A stretch of 39,991 bases of DNA, taken from NCBI GenBank assembly GCA_017623815.1, contig JAGAOK010000079.1:1-39991 (forward strand), read 5' to 3'. The translations under genes were made by a program, and so were the position numbers. The number at the start of each line of letters is the position of its first letter. Position 1 is the first letter of the stretch. Positions 33,559 to 39,991 of this stretch are shown one piece after another. The stretch comes from Lachnospiraceae bacterium (GTDB lineage Bacteria; Bacillota; Clostridia; Lachnospirales; Lachnospiraceae). Under the pieces are notes generated by a model. That model worked only from the letters and a program-made list of their open reading frames with translations, was not told where the DNA came from and made no database searches.

Positions 33559-34581
33559 CTACTGTTCGTCTTTTCCCTGTATTTTTTCTTTGATTTTTTC
33601 GTTAATCTTCTGTTCTTTGAATGTCAGGCACTGCAGAATTGAATTTTTAATTTCTCCTGACATACTGCTTCCGTGTGTCTTTACCACAAGACCTTTCAGT
33701 CCAAGCATCGGTGCTCCGCCGTACTGCTCCAGATCAAATGTTTTAAGTGTCTCTTTCAATGCCGGTTTTACGAGCATTGCACCGATCTTACTTCTGGTAT
33801 TTGACATCATACCTCTTTTTATCTTACGAATGAGAGTCTGTCCGACACCTTCAAAAGTTTTCAAAACCACATTACCAACAAACGCCTCACATACGATTAC
33901 GTCAACGGTTCCGGCCGGAATATCTCTTGCTTCCACACTTCCCACAAAGTTGATATCCGGACAAGCCTTAAGAAGCGGGAATGTCTCTTTTACAAGTGCA
34001 TTTCCTTTCTCTTCCTCTGCTCCGTTATTTACAATACCGACGGTCGGATTCTTTACTCCCATAACACTTTCCATATAGATAGAACCCATCTTTGCAAACT
34101 GCACAAGATTCGATGGTCTAGCATCTACGTTTGCCCCGCAGTCAATTAAAAGAGAACATCCTCTTTCATTATCTACCGGAAGAAGCGGCGCAAGAGGGGG
34201 TCTTTCCACACCTTTGATACGTCCGATCAGAACCTGTCCTCCGACGAGCACTGCTCCTGTGCTTCCTGCTGAAACAAATGCATCCGCCTCACCGTTACGC
34301 ACCATGGTCATACCTTTTACAATAGAAGAATCCTTCTTCGTACGAATTGCATTTACCGGCGCTTCAGCCATCTCAATCACTTCCGTTGCATTTACAACTT
34401 CAATTCTGTCTTTATCATATGTATATTTAGCAAGTTCCTCATTTACCGCTTCCTGACGGCCTACGAGGTAGACAAAAACTTTTTCACTTTCTTTTAATGC
34501 CTCTACCGCACCCTTGACGGTCTGCTCCGGCGCATTATCCCCGCCCATGGCGTCAACCACTACCTTTACCAACTCTGACAT
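33559..34581 (-). CDS. plsX: Phosphate acyltransferase PlsX
   Basis: PlsX makes acyl-phosphate from acyl-ACP, which PlsY (encoded at 2.2-2.8 kb) then uses. The 340-residue sequence shows VVVDAMGGDNAPEQTVKGA, SAGSTGAVLVGGQVLIGRIKG (in part), LLIDCGANVDARPSNL and GGAPMLGLKGLVVKTHGSS. I chose the ATG at 34581 because GGAGG lies 7 nt upstream. An open extension to 34605 lacks a site. acpP follows after 12 bp, so substrate carrier and enzyme are co-expressed. Confidence 0.97.
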   Translation of the reverse strand: MSELVKVVVDAMGGDNAPEQTVKGAVEALKESEKVFVYLVGRQEAVNEELAKYTYDKDRIEVVNATEVIEMAEAPVNAIRTKKDSSIVKGMTMVRNGEADAFVSAGSTGAVLVGGQVLIGRIKGVERPPLAPLLPVDNERGCSLLIDCGANVDARPSNLVQFAKMGSIYMESVMGVKNPTVGIVNNGAEEEKGNALVKETFPLLKACPDINFVGSVEARDIPAGTVDVIVCEAFVGNVVLKTFEGVGQTLIRKIKRGMMSNTRSKIGAMLVKPALKETLKTFDLEQYGGAPMLGLKGLVVKTHGSSMSGEIKNSILQCLTFKEQKINEKIKEKIQGKDEQ

Positions 34582-34650
34582 GGTCGTTCCTCCTTCTATT
34601 GTCAATAAACCGCTACCTTATAATATACTTTATACACAACGAAAAAGCAA

Positions 34651-34685
34651 GAAAAAAGGTGCCCGTATCTTACAATACAGGCACC
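34651..34685 (-). terminator. Terminator after rpmF
   Basis: GGTGCCCGTAT and ATACAGGCACC form an 11-bp stem with one mismatch and a 6-nt loop, followed on the minus strand by TTTTTTC. It begins 16 bp after the rpmF stop codon and partly separates DUF177-rpmF from plsX-acpP-rnc. Confidence 0.88.
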
Positions 34686-34701
34686 CCAAATTACATATGA
34701 A

Positions 34702-34884
34702 TTATTCAGCTACGGAAATGATTTCTTTCTTGTTGTAGCTTCCGCATTTCTTACAAACTCTGTGAGGCATCATTAAAGCACCACATTTGCTGCATTTTAC
34801 TAAAGTCGGAGCGCTCATTTTCCAGTTAGCTCTTCTTTTGTCTCTTCTACCTTTAGAAGATTTATTTTTTGGACAGATAGACAT
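34702..34884 (-). CDS. rpmF: 50S ribosomal protein L32
   Basis: The 60-residue protein begins MSICPKNKSSKGRRDKRRANWK and has the zinc ribbon CSKCGALMMPHRVCKKCG with all four Cys, the C+ form. The DUF177-rpmF-plsX order is one of the most conserved in bacteria. Confidence 0.97.
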   Translation of the reverse strand: MSICPKNKSSKGRRDKRRANWKMSAPTLVKCSKCGALMMPHRVCKKCGSYNKKEIISVAE

Positions 34885-34899
34885 CGTTACACCTCCTTA

Positions 34900-35409
34900 T
34901 CACGCGTTAAAGATATCTTTTAACACTGCCATACGTGGGTCCGGAACAAATGTATCGCATCCGCACTCCTCTTCATTCAGATTCTTACCACAAACGGTGC
35001 AAATTCCTTTGCAATCGTCCCTGCAAAGAACCTTCATGGGCCAGTTTATCATAATTTCATTGCCGACAAGCGCATCTGTGTCAAGTTCATATCCTGTCAC
35101 ATATGACATCTCATCCGCTGCTTCAGGAGTTCCTATCATATTCTCCCTCAGATTCTCTTCCAGTTTCAGTTCGAGCGGAACCTTCACCGGCTTTAAACAT
35201 CTGCCGCAAGGAATTTCACACACCAGAGAAATCTCTCCCTGCAAATGCACTTCGCCTTTTGCTCTGTTTGTCAGCGTCAGCGATAAGCCGCCCCGCTCAC
35301 AAATCGGAAACTCTTCCGACTGCATGACTACAACCTTTGGTTCATAAGTTGTCGTCAGGTTTTCCACTTTTCCTTCACTTGAAAAAATATCGGTCAGGTT
35401 ATATAACAT
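34900..35409 (-). CDS. DUF177/YceD family protein
   Basis: The 169-residue protein belongs to the YceD family linked to 23S rRNA or large-subunit assembly, always upstream of rpmF. CGRCLKPV (about 62-69) and the C-terminal Cys cluster CRDDCKGICTVCGKNLNEEEC (in part) suggest a zinc site. It is the first gene after a consensus promoter at 35436-35464. Confidence 0.92.
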   Translation of the reverse strand: MLYNLTDIFSSEGKVENLTTTYEPKVVVMQSEEFPICERGGLSLTLTNRAKGEVHLQGEISLVCEIPCGRCLKPVKVPLELKLEENLRENMIGTPEAADEMSYVTGYELDTDALVGNEIMINWPMKVLCRDDCKGICTVCGKNLNEEECGCDTFVPDPRMAVLKDIFNA

Positions 35410-35435
35410 AACATACTCCTATCCACACTCAAACA

Positions 35436-35464
35436 ATTATACATATGGGCTTTTAGTTTGTCAA
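35436..35464 (-). promoter_or_regulatory. Consensus sigma-A promoter of DUF177-rpmF
   Basis: On the minus strand a perfect TTGACA (35459-35464) and a perfect TATAAT (35436-35441) are 17 bp apart, 26 bp before the start codon. The only promoter in the window with both boxes perfect, it should be very strong. Confidence 0.93.
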
Positions 35465-35478
35465 CTGATTTTTTAAAA

Positions 35479-35874
35479 TCAATCACAAGGATTTTCAATA
35501 CCTGAATCCTCCGCAAGATGCGTCAGATATTTCTCAGGATTTGTCCGCATCTTCAAAAATGTATCAAACGCCAGCAATACCATAGACGTCTGATTTCCTT
35601 TTGTCTTGCTGGTATCCATATCCAGTTTTGTCTTAAATCCATCCATCTGCCAGACTAAAATATCTACGATGGTATATCCGCAGATCTTCACCTCACACGG
35701 AAAATCTTTTTTCACCAGATACATCACATATTCTTTATATACATCATCATTCTGTAAAAACGCATTCCAAAGCTGCTCAAAAAAACCTTCTTCCATCCCG
35801 CATGCTTTGCACGCTTCTTCCGTTACCTGTCTAATCTGTTCTCTCGTAATGACAAGCTTATTATTTTCTGCCAT
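35479..35874 (-). CDS. Conserved-looking hypothetical protein
   Basis: The 131-residue protein starts MAENNKLVITREQIRQVTEE and is mixed alpha/beta with no signal peptide or membrane helix. Notable segments are ACKACGMEEGFFEQLWNAFLQ, KDFPCEVKICGYTIVDILVWQMDGF and DTSKTKGNQTSMVLLAFDTFLKM. I do not recognise the family. I chose the ATG at 35874 because GGGAG lies 7 nt upstream. It ends 15 bp before the -35 box of the DUF177 promoter and is divergent from the gene at 35974. Confidence 0.75.
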   Translation of the reverse strand: MAENNKLVITREQIRQVTEEACKACGMEEGFFEQLWNAFLQNDDVYKEYVMYLVKKDFPCEVKICGYTIVDILVWQMDGFKTKLDMDTSKTKGNQTSMVLLAFDTFLKMRTNPEKYLTHLAEDSGIENPCD

Positions 35875-35973
35875 TGTCTTTCTCCCTTCTGCCATAGGTC
35901 TGTTATATCATAACATAGTTTTCGTTCTTTTGGAAATGCTAGATATAAATACATTTTTATGGAGGTAACTTAT

Positions 35974-36408
35974 ATGACACAAAAAGATTCTATCAAATTA
36001 CTGCGCGAGTGCGAGGCCGGTTGTGCTATGGGCATCTCTTCCATTGACGAGATATTGGACAAAGTCCGCGACGACAAATACGTCCAAATCTTGCAGGAAA
36101 GCAAAGATCATCACGACAAACTGAAAAATGAAATCCACGACCTTCTGATGCAGGCAGGGAGCGACGACAAAGAGCCTTCCATGCTCGCAGAAGCCATGGC
36201 ATCCATGAAAACATCCTTTAAAATGAACATGAACGAATCCGACCGAACCGCTGCGGACCTCATCGTATCCGGATGTCAGATGGGGATCCGTTCCCTCCAC
36301 AAATATAAGAATAAATACGCCAACGCAGGGCATACCGCAAGCGACATCTGCAACCGCCTGATTGATATAGAGGACGAACTGTGCCATAAGAGTTACGCTT
36401 ATTTATAA
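35974..36408 (+). CDS. Helical-bundle hypothetical protein (DUF2383-like)
   Basis: The 144-residue, almost all-alpha protein begins MTQKDSIKLLRECEAGCAMG. Repeated His, Glu and Asp in long helices (ESKDHHDKLKNEIHDLL, DRTAADLIVSGCQMGIRSLHKYKNKY, ICNRLIDIEDELCHK) suggest a four-helix bundle related to ferritin-like DUF2383 proteins. That is a weak match by eye. I chose the ATG at 35974, which has GGAGG 8 nt upstream. An in-frame ATG at 35959 is part of the site itself. Confidence 0.75.
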   Translation: MTQKDSIKLLRECEAGCAMGISSIDEILDKVRDDKYVQILQESKDHHDKLKNEIHDLLMQAGSDDKEPSMLAEAMASMKTSFKMNMNESDRTAADLIVSGCQMGIRSLHKYKNKYANAGHTASDICNRLIDIEDELCHKSYAYL

Positions 36409-36416
36409 GGAATGAT

Positions 36417-36445
36417 TTGTAAAAAAGCACGTCCTATGCTATATT
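36417..36445 (+). promoter_or_regulatory. Candidate promoter of the polytopic membrane protein
   Basis: TTGTAA (36417-36422) and TATATT (36440-36445) are 17 bp apart, 28 bp before the start codon and 8 bp after the stop of the preceding gene. CGGAGG is at 36461-36466. Confidence 0.6.
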
Positions 36446-36473
36446 CAAAAGAAGAAAAAACGGAGGTTACTCT

Positions 36474-38045
36474 ATGGCAACACAAATGAAAAAGTTCAAA
36501 ATTCCGTTAACCATACTGTTCGGAATTCTTCATATATTAATCGTCAAAAACAGAGATATGGTTACCTTTACCGTTCCGGAAAATCCACGCATTTATATTT
36601 ACGGAATTATCGGATTGGCCGTTGTCTTTTGCTTCTTGTTTTACCATCTCTTTTTTACAGTATTACAAAAGCTGCTGACGCACGACCGTAAGTTTTGGTC
36701 CTATTTTAAATACTTTCTCGGGTATTTTGCTTTTATGGGATTTTTCTGGCTCTTAACGTGGCCCGGAATATTTAAAGGCGATGAATTTTATGTGATTCAA
36801 AGCGCCAAAGACTTTACGCTTTCCGGCGGACAATCAGGACTGACAAGTATTTTTTATATCGTATCACTCTTGTTTTTTCCGTCCATGGCGACCATTACTT
36901 TTGTGCAGCTTTTGATTATCTGCAGCATTTTTGCAATCATTATGCATGATATGTCGGAAGTAATCCGCGGCAGACGGCGCTTGCTTCTATACCTTCCGTT
37001 TATCCTGCTTCCGGTAATTGACGGAAACCTGTTTACCTTGCGTGCAACGCTTGTCAGCTGGATTTTCCTGTTTGTTATATGCAAACTCTATTATCTTATC
37101 AAAACAGACCGGATGAGCCTGAAGTATGCCATTTTCCTTTCTATTCTGACCGGACTGTTAATTGCATGGAGAAGCGAATATATTTATATGCTTATGCTTC
37201 TTCCTTTTACACTTTGGTTTTTAAAGAAAATAAGTGTCAAACACGCACTTGTTCTTTGTGTAGTCTGCTTTATCAGTTACAGCATATTCCAGATTCCGAA
37301 CAAAATCGCATTAAACGGAAGTAACAAATATCCGATTTCACTTGTACTAAATCCGGTTGCAAACCTTTTTACCGAGGTCGAAACATTAAAAGGACCTTGT
37401 GTGTACGATGACGTTATGGAAATCAACAAACTGGTGGACGCTGCGCTCCTTCGCCAATCGGCATCGGTCCGGAATATCAGTCAGTATTGGAACATCCCGG
37501 AAGTTCTGCCAAAAGAGCAGCTCAGTTCCTTTATGAAAGCTTCTCTCCGACTGATCATTTACAATCCGGACAAGTTTTTAAAATACCGCTGGCAGACTTT
37601 TGCCTACACAAACGGACTTTACCCGGACCGTGTGAATCATCCGTGCGGAACGGTTGACAGCATTAACAAACTGGTTTACTACGATATGGATTACAAAGAC
37701 ATGTTTGTCTTTATGAATCCGCCGCTCGGTCAGAGTCTTCGCGAAAAGACAATTTCTCTGCTCGCCTGCAGAACCTATGGACAGGATGCTATCACGACAA
37801 ACCTTCTGCTTCCGGTGTTTTATAACTGCATTCCGGTCATTGTGTGCATGCTGGCTTTGTTTGTGATTGTATGTTGTAAAAAAGACAAACTGACTGCCAT
37901 GCTCGTGCTTATGACAAGCGCTCAGGTGGTACTTATCTTCCTGACGGCACCGGCGATGTTTTTTATGTATTATTTCTGTTTCTACTTAAACGGATATTTC
38001 CTTACAATGTTAGCGCTTGCAAACCCTAAGGTTTCCAAGCGCTAA
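36474..38045 (+). CDS. Polytopic membrane protein, DUF6020/GT-C-like
   Basis: The 523-residue protein has about 11-12 hydrophobic helices, starting near residues 10-22 and 42-68, and a soluble segment at about 295-440 before the last two or three helices. Asp in WPGIFKGDEFYVIQSA, in the first loop after a helix, sits where GT-C glycosyltransferases carry a catalytic acidic residue. The overall plan matches the DUF6020 family of Firmicutes cell-envelope proteins. I infer a role in cell-surface polysaccharide or glycolipid synthesis, without direct proof. It has its own promoter. Its last codons overlap a terminator hairpin, and it converges on the anti-sigma gene. Confidence 0.8.
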   Translation: MATQMKKFKIPLTILFGILHILIVKNRDMVTFTVPENPRIYIYGIIGLAVVFCFLFYHLFFTVLQKLLTHDRKFWSYFKYFLGYFAFMGFFWLLTWPGIFKGDEFYVIQSAKDFTLSGGQSGLTSIFYIVSLLFFPSMATITFVQLLIICSIFAIIMHDMSEVIRGRRRLLLYLPFILLPVIDGNLFTLRATLVSWIFLFVICKLYYLIKTDRMSLKYAIFLSILTGLLIAWRSEYIYMLMLLPFTLWFLKKISVKHALVLCVVCFISYSIFQIPNKIALNGSNKYPISLVLNPVANLFTEVETLKGPCVYDDVMEINKLVDAALLRQSASVRNISQYWNIPEVLPKEQLSSFMKASLRLIIYNPDKFLKYRWQTFAYTNGLYPDRVNHPCGTVDSINKLVYYDMDYKDMFVFMNPPLGQSLREKTISLLACRTYGQDAITTNLLLPVFYNCIPVIVCMLALFVIVCCKKDKLTAMLVLMTSAQVVLIFLTAPAMFFMYYFCFYLNGYFLTMLALANPKVSKR

Positions 38046-38053
38046 TATTTTTA
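38012..38053 (+). terminator. Terminator overlapping the 3' end of a coding region
   Basis: AGCGCTTGCAAACC and GGTTTCCAAGCGCT pair with one mismatch around a 4-nt loop, then AATATTTTT. The stem lies almost wholly inside the last 11 codons of the membrane protein gene, and the stop codon is in the spacer before the T-run. It lies in the 22-bp convergent gap. Confidence 0.8.
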
Positions 38054-38067
38054 GATATTACAATTTA

Positions 38068-39291
38068 TTATTCAAACATATGAAGTACTGTCTGAAGCAC
38101 CTCTTCGCTCACAACATCTTCCGCTGACATACCTGAGGATAACACTGCTTTTTCATCATCCATGATATACAAATTGTTATTGTGCGAAACAAAATTCTGC
38201 TCTGTCAAAAATATCATTCCTGACTGCTGATCTTCATATGTGATTGAGACTTTGTAAATCCATTTTCCACTCTCATCATCATACTCCGTCAGATTGTAGG
38301 TTACATTCCTAATATAACAGCCTTTTTCCTTGAGAAATTCCATCTTTTCACGAATCGGCTGTTTGAACTCTTCATTTCCCTGATCACCGGATTTTTCAAT
38401 AATCAATGTCAAACCGGCTCCCATCTTGGTTTTCTCACCGGCTTTTAACTTTTTATAACTATTTTGTGCAGCATACGGCATCGTAATTTTATATATGATA
38501 TCATCATACAGAATGACTCCATCTGTAAAACTCGGCGCCAAAGGATCCCCTGTCGCCTGTTTTATCTCTTCATACACTGCAAAATAATTATTTGAAACCT
38601 TTGCAAATTCCATGGTGCAAAGTACGGTATCACCTTCACAAAAATCCACAAAGATATATGATATAACTTCATCCGTGTTTCCTCTTTCAGAAAACGGAAC
38701 AACCCCGATATCATTGAATTTCACCCTAACATCTTTCCCTTTAAAATAGCACTCATATGCCTTATTCACATTTTTCACAACCTCCGCCTTGTATGCATCC
38801 ATATCTTCAAATGCACCGGTCGCACGCAGCACATACCGGTCTTCCAGGCGGGTTGCCATTAAATCTGCGAATGCCTGCGGCTTTCCTTCTGCCAAATCCT
38901 CGCAGGCAGATTTAATCTTAATCATATCTGCAATCATGGTAAATCCCGGACAATAATTGGTTGCCTCTCCAAAACTTAAGATTCCTATGACGGCAATCAC
39001 AACCAAAAGAACCAGACTCAGAACCGCTATCTTCCATTTACTTCTCTTCATTTTCTTTTTCACTTTTTTCATAGGCTCAATTTCTGCCATTTCAGAAACC
39101 GTATCCTTTTTCTCACTATCCGCCTCACCGATGTTTGATACCTCATCTTTTAATTCTTTTCTATAATGCTCCAGTTTTTTGGAACACTCCGGACACTCTC
39201 CTAAATGCGCCTCAACTTCCTTTCTTGTTTCCGGCGAGCATAAATCCTCTACATATAAGGTCAATAAATCATTTGCAATTTCACATTTCAT
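38068..39291 (-). CDS. Anti-sigma factor with zinc-finger domain
   Basis: The 407-residue membrane protein begins with a ZAS-type anti-sigma domain: Cys3, then HLGECPEC with His29, Cys33 and Cys36 (the HxxxCxxC motif). A charged linker follows, then one transmembrane helix at about 87-107, and a ~300-residue extracytoplasmic domain of unrecognised type that probably senses the signal. It lies 16 bp after the ECF sigma gene, so the two are co-transcribed. The ZAS domain should hold the sigma factor at the membrane until released. Family knowledge supports this role. The signal is not evident. Confidence 0.88.
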   Translation of the reverse strand: MKCEIANDLLTLYVEDLCSPETRKEVEAHLGECPECSKKLEHYRKELKDEVSNIGEADSEKKDTVSEMAEIEPMKKVKKKMKRSKWKIAVLSLVLLVVIAVIGILSFGEATNYCPGFTMIADMIKIKSACEDLAEGKPQAFADLMATRLEDRYVLRATGAFEDMDAYKAEVVKNVNKAYECYFKGKDVRVKFNDIGVVPFSERGNTDEVISYIFVDFCEGDTVLCTMEFAKVSNNYFAVYEEIKQATGDPLAPSFTDGVILYDDIIYKITMPYAAQNSYKKLKAGEKTKMGAGLTLIIEKSGDQGNEEFKQPIREKMEFLKEKGCYIRNVTYNLTEYDDESGKWIYKVSITYEDQQSGMIFLTEQNFVSHNNNLYIMDDEKAVLSSGMSAEDVVSEEVLQTVLHMFE

Positions 39292-39307
39292 ATCTTTGCA
39301 CTTCCTT

Positions 39308-39802
39308 TCACTGATTTTCCATTCGCTGCATGAGCATATCCTTACCGCGCAGGTATGTCACTCTTCCCCACACCTCGGATTTTCCGAACATCTGCCCAAT
39401 CTCGCGAAACGATAATTCTGCATAAAACCGCAGGAGGAACACTTCCTTGTACGGCTCCGGTAACTGATGTATGTACATGCGTATTTCTTTTGCCGTTTCT
39501 TTGGAAAGAACTTCCTGCTCCGGCGTGAGCTCTTCGCCGGCGATGCCATCCAGTACGATCTCTGTATCTGCATACTTTTTATTTCTGCGCAGATGGTCGT
39601 AATAGGTGTTCTTCGCAATCTGGCAAAGCCAGGTAGTCAGCTTACATTTTCCATCATAGGAATCAATATGTTCCATAGCTTTTAAAAACGTATCCTGCAT
39701 CAAATCTTCCGACAAATCCGAATCCTGACACATCTTATACAGAAATCCGTATACTTGTTTTGCATGTTCCTGATACATGACATTTAAATCCGTATTCTCC
39801 AC
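39308..39802 (-). CDS. ECF-type RNA polymerase sigma factor
   Basis: The 164-residue protein contains sigma region 2 (about 10-78: YGFLYKMCQDSDLSEDLMQDTFLKAM in part, TWLCQIAKNTYYDHLRRNKK) and region 4 (about 103-158: LPEPYKEVFLLRFYAELSFREIGQMFGKSE in part). The start is GTG at 39800-39802 with GGAGG 8 nt upstream. No in-frame ATG fits. It shares a transcript with its anti-sigma factor and is preceded by an ECF-like promoter, so it probably activates itself. Confidence 0.94.
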   Translation of the reverse strand: MENTDLNVMYQEHAKQVYGFLYKMCQDSDLSEDLMQDTFLKAMEHIDSYDGKCKLTTWLCQIAKNTYYDHLRRNKKYADTEIVLDGIAGEELTPEQEVLSKETAKEIRMYIHQLPEPYKEVFLLRFYAELSFREIGQMFGKSEVWGRVTYLRGKDMLMQRMENQ

Positions 39803-39828
39803 ATCATTTACCTCCTTTCACTTACTTA

Positions 39829-39854
39829 AACGCACAAAAAATGAATTCGTTACA
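39829..39854 (-). promoter_or_regulatory. Candidate ECF promoter, probably autoregulatory
   Basis: On the minus strand TGTAAC (39849-39854) is followed after 16 bp by CGTT (39829-39832), close to the TGAAAC-N16-CGTM pattern of Firmicutes ECF sigma factors. The GTG start is 26 bp downstream of the -10 element. Confidence 0.65.
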
Positions 39855-39872
39855 AAAAATAGTATTTTTTTC

Positions 39873-39929
39873 AAAAAAAGAGTGCGAATAACAAAAATTC
39901 TGCACTGAGAACCTTATTATCCCGCACTC
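39873..39929 (-). terminator. Terminator of a gene beyond the right edge
   Basis: On the minus strand GAGTGCGGGATAATAA and TTATTCGCACTC form an imperfect stem followed by TTTTTTT. It separates the sigma gene from whatever minus-strand gene enters from the right. Confidence 0.8.
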
Positions 39930-39951
39930 ATTCTATCGTCTGTCTATCCTT

Positions 39952-39991
39952 TTAATAAAGCTGTGCCTGCACTGCTGTCAAAGCTACAACA
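39952..39991 (-). other. Possible C-terminus of a gene cut by the right edge
   Basis: One minus-strand frame reads VVALTAVQAQLY and stops at 39952, 22 bp before the terminator stem. Another frame stays open to a stop at 39944. Twelve residues are too few to decide which is real or to name it. The terminator just after it is the main support for a gene end here. Confidence 0.3.

Overview
The window reads as a chromosomal segment of a low-to-mid GC Gram-positive of the class Clostridia, most likely family Lachnospiraceae. The grounds are gene content and order (der-plsY-gpsA, rnhB-ylqG-ylqH, ylxM-ffh-rpsP-khpA-rimM-trmD, DUF177-rpmF-plsX-acpP-rnc-smc-ftsY), Firmicutes-type promoters, strong GGAGG ribosome binding sites and protein sequence style. 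The species cannot be fixed from the sequence alone. Nearly all genes lie on the minus strand. The exceptions are the PRPP synthetase gene (4343-5515) and two genes at 35974-38045.

Layout. 1-0.8 kb: an unrecognised truncated gene behind a strong promoter overlapped by two large palindromes, next to a small XRE regulator. 0.8-4.2 kb: der-plsY-gpsA and a small hypothetical gene (ribosome assembly and phospholipid synthesis). 4.3-5.5 kb: prs. 5.5-7.0 kb: an accessory island holding a PD-(D/E)XK nuclease-like gene between two clusters of a short palindromic repeat. 7.0-10.4 kb: a two-component system. 10.4-17.5 kb: pgeF, yraN, FlhB-like and FliK-like genes, rnhB, lepB, rbgA, a second lepB and rplS. 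17.6-20.4 kb: an ABC transporter pair whose permease is fused to a CPBP protease, lying between trmD and rplS. 20.4-24.1 kb: trmD, rimM, khpA, rpsP, ffh and ylxM. 24.1-28.0 kb: a kinase/receiver-like protein without its phospho-transfer residues, a YitT protein and threonine dehydratase. 28.0-35.4 kb: ftsY, smc, rnc, acpP, plsX, rpmF and DUF177 behind a consensus promoter. 35.5-38.0 kb: two hypotheticals and a polytopic membrane protein. 38.0-40 kb: an ECF sigma factor and its zinc-finger anti-sigma factor with a candidate autoregulatory promoter.

The observation most worth following is a dispersed repeat. Eleven copies of a 36-bp unit with ends TGGGT(C/A) and TACCC(A/G/T), exactly 24 bp apart in ten of them, lie in four intergenic clusters (5715-5874, 6784-6941, 11388-11476, 16846-16994). 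Unit interiors are not conserved, but the geometry is. Three clusters have the order forward, forward, inverted, and the inner inverted pair is always 16-17 bp apart. Two of these clusters directly flank the nuclease-like gene. The arrangement recalls REPIN/RAYT systems, but with a PD-(D/E)XK-type protein instead of a Y1 transposase. The link between repeat and gene is an inference from position.
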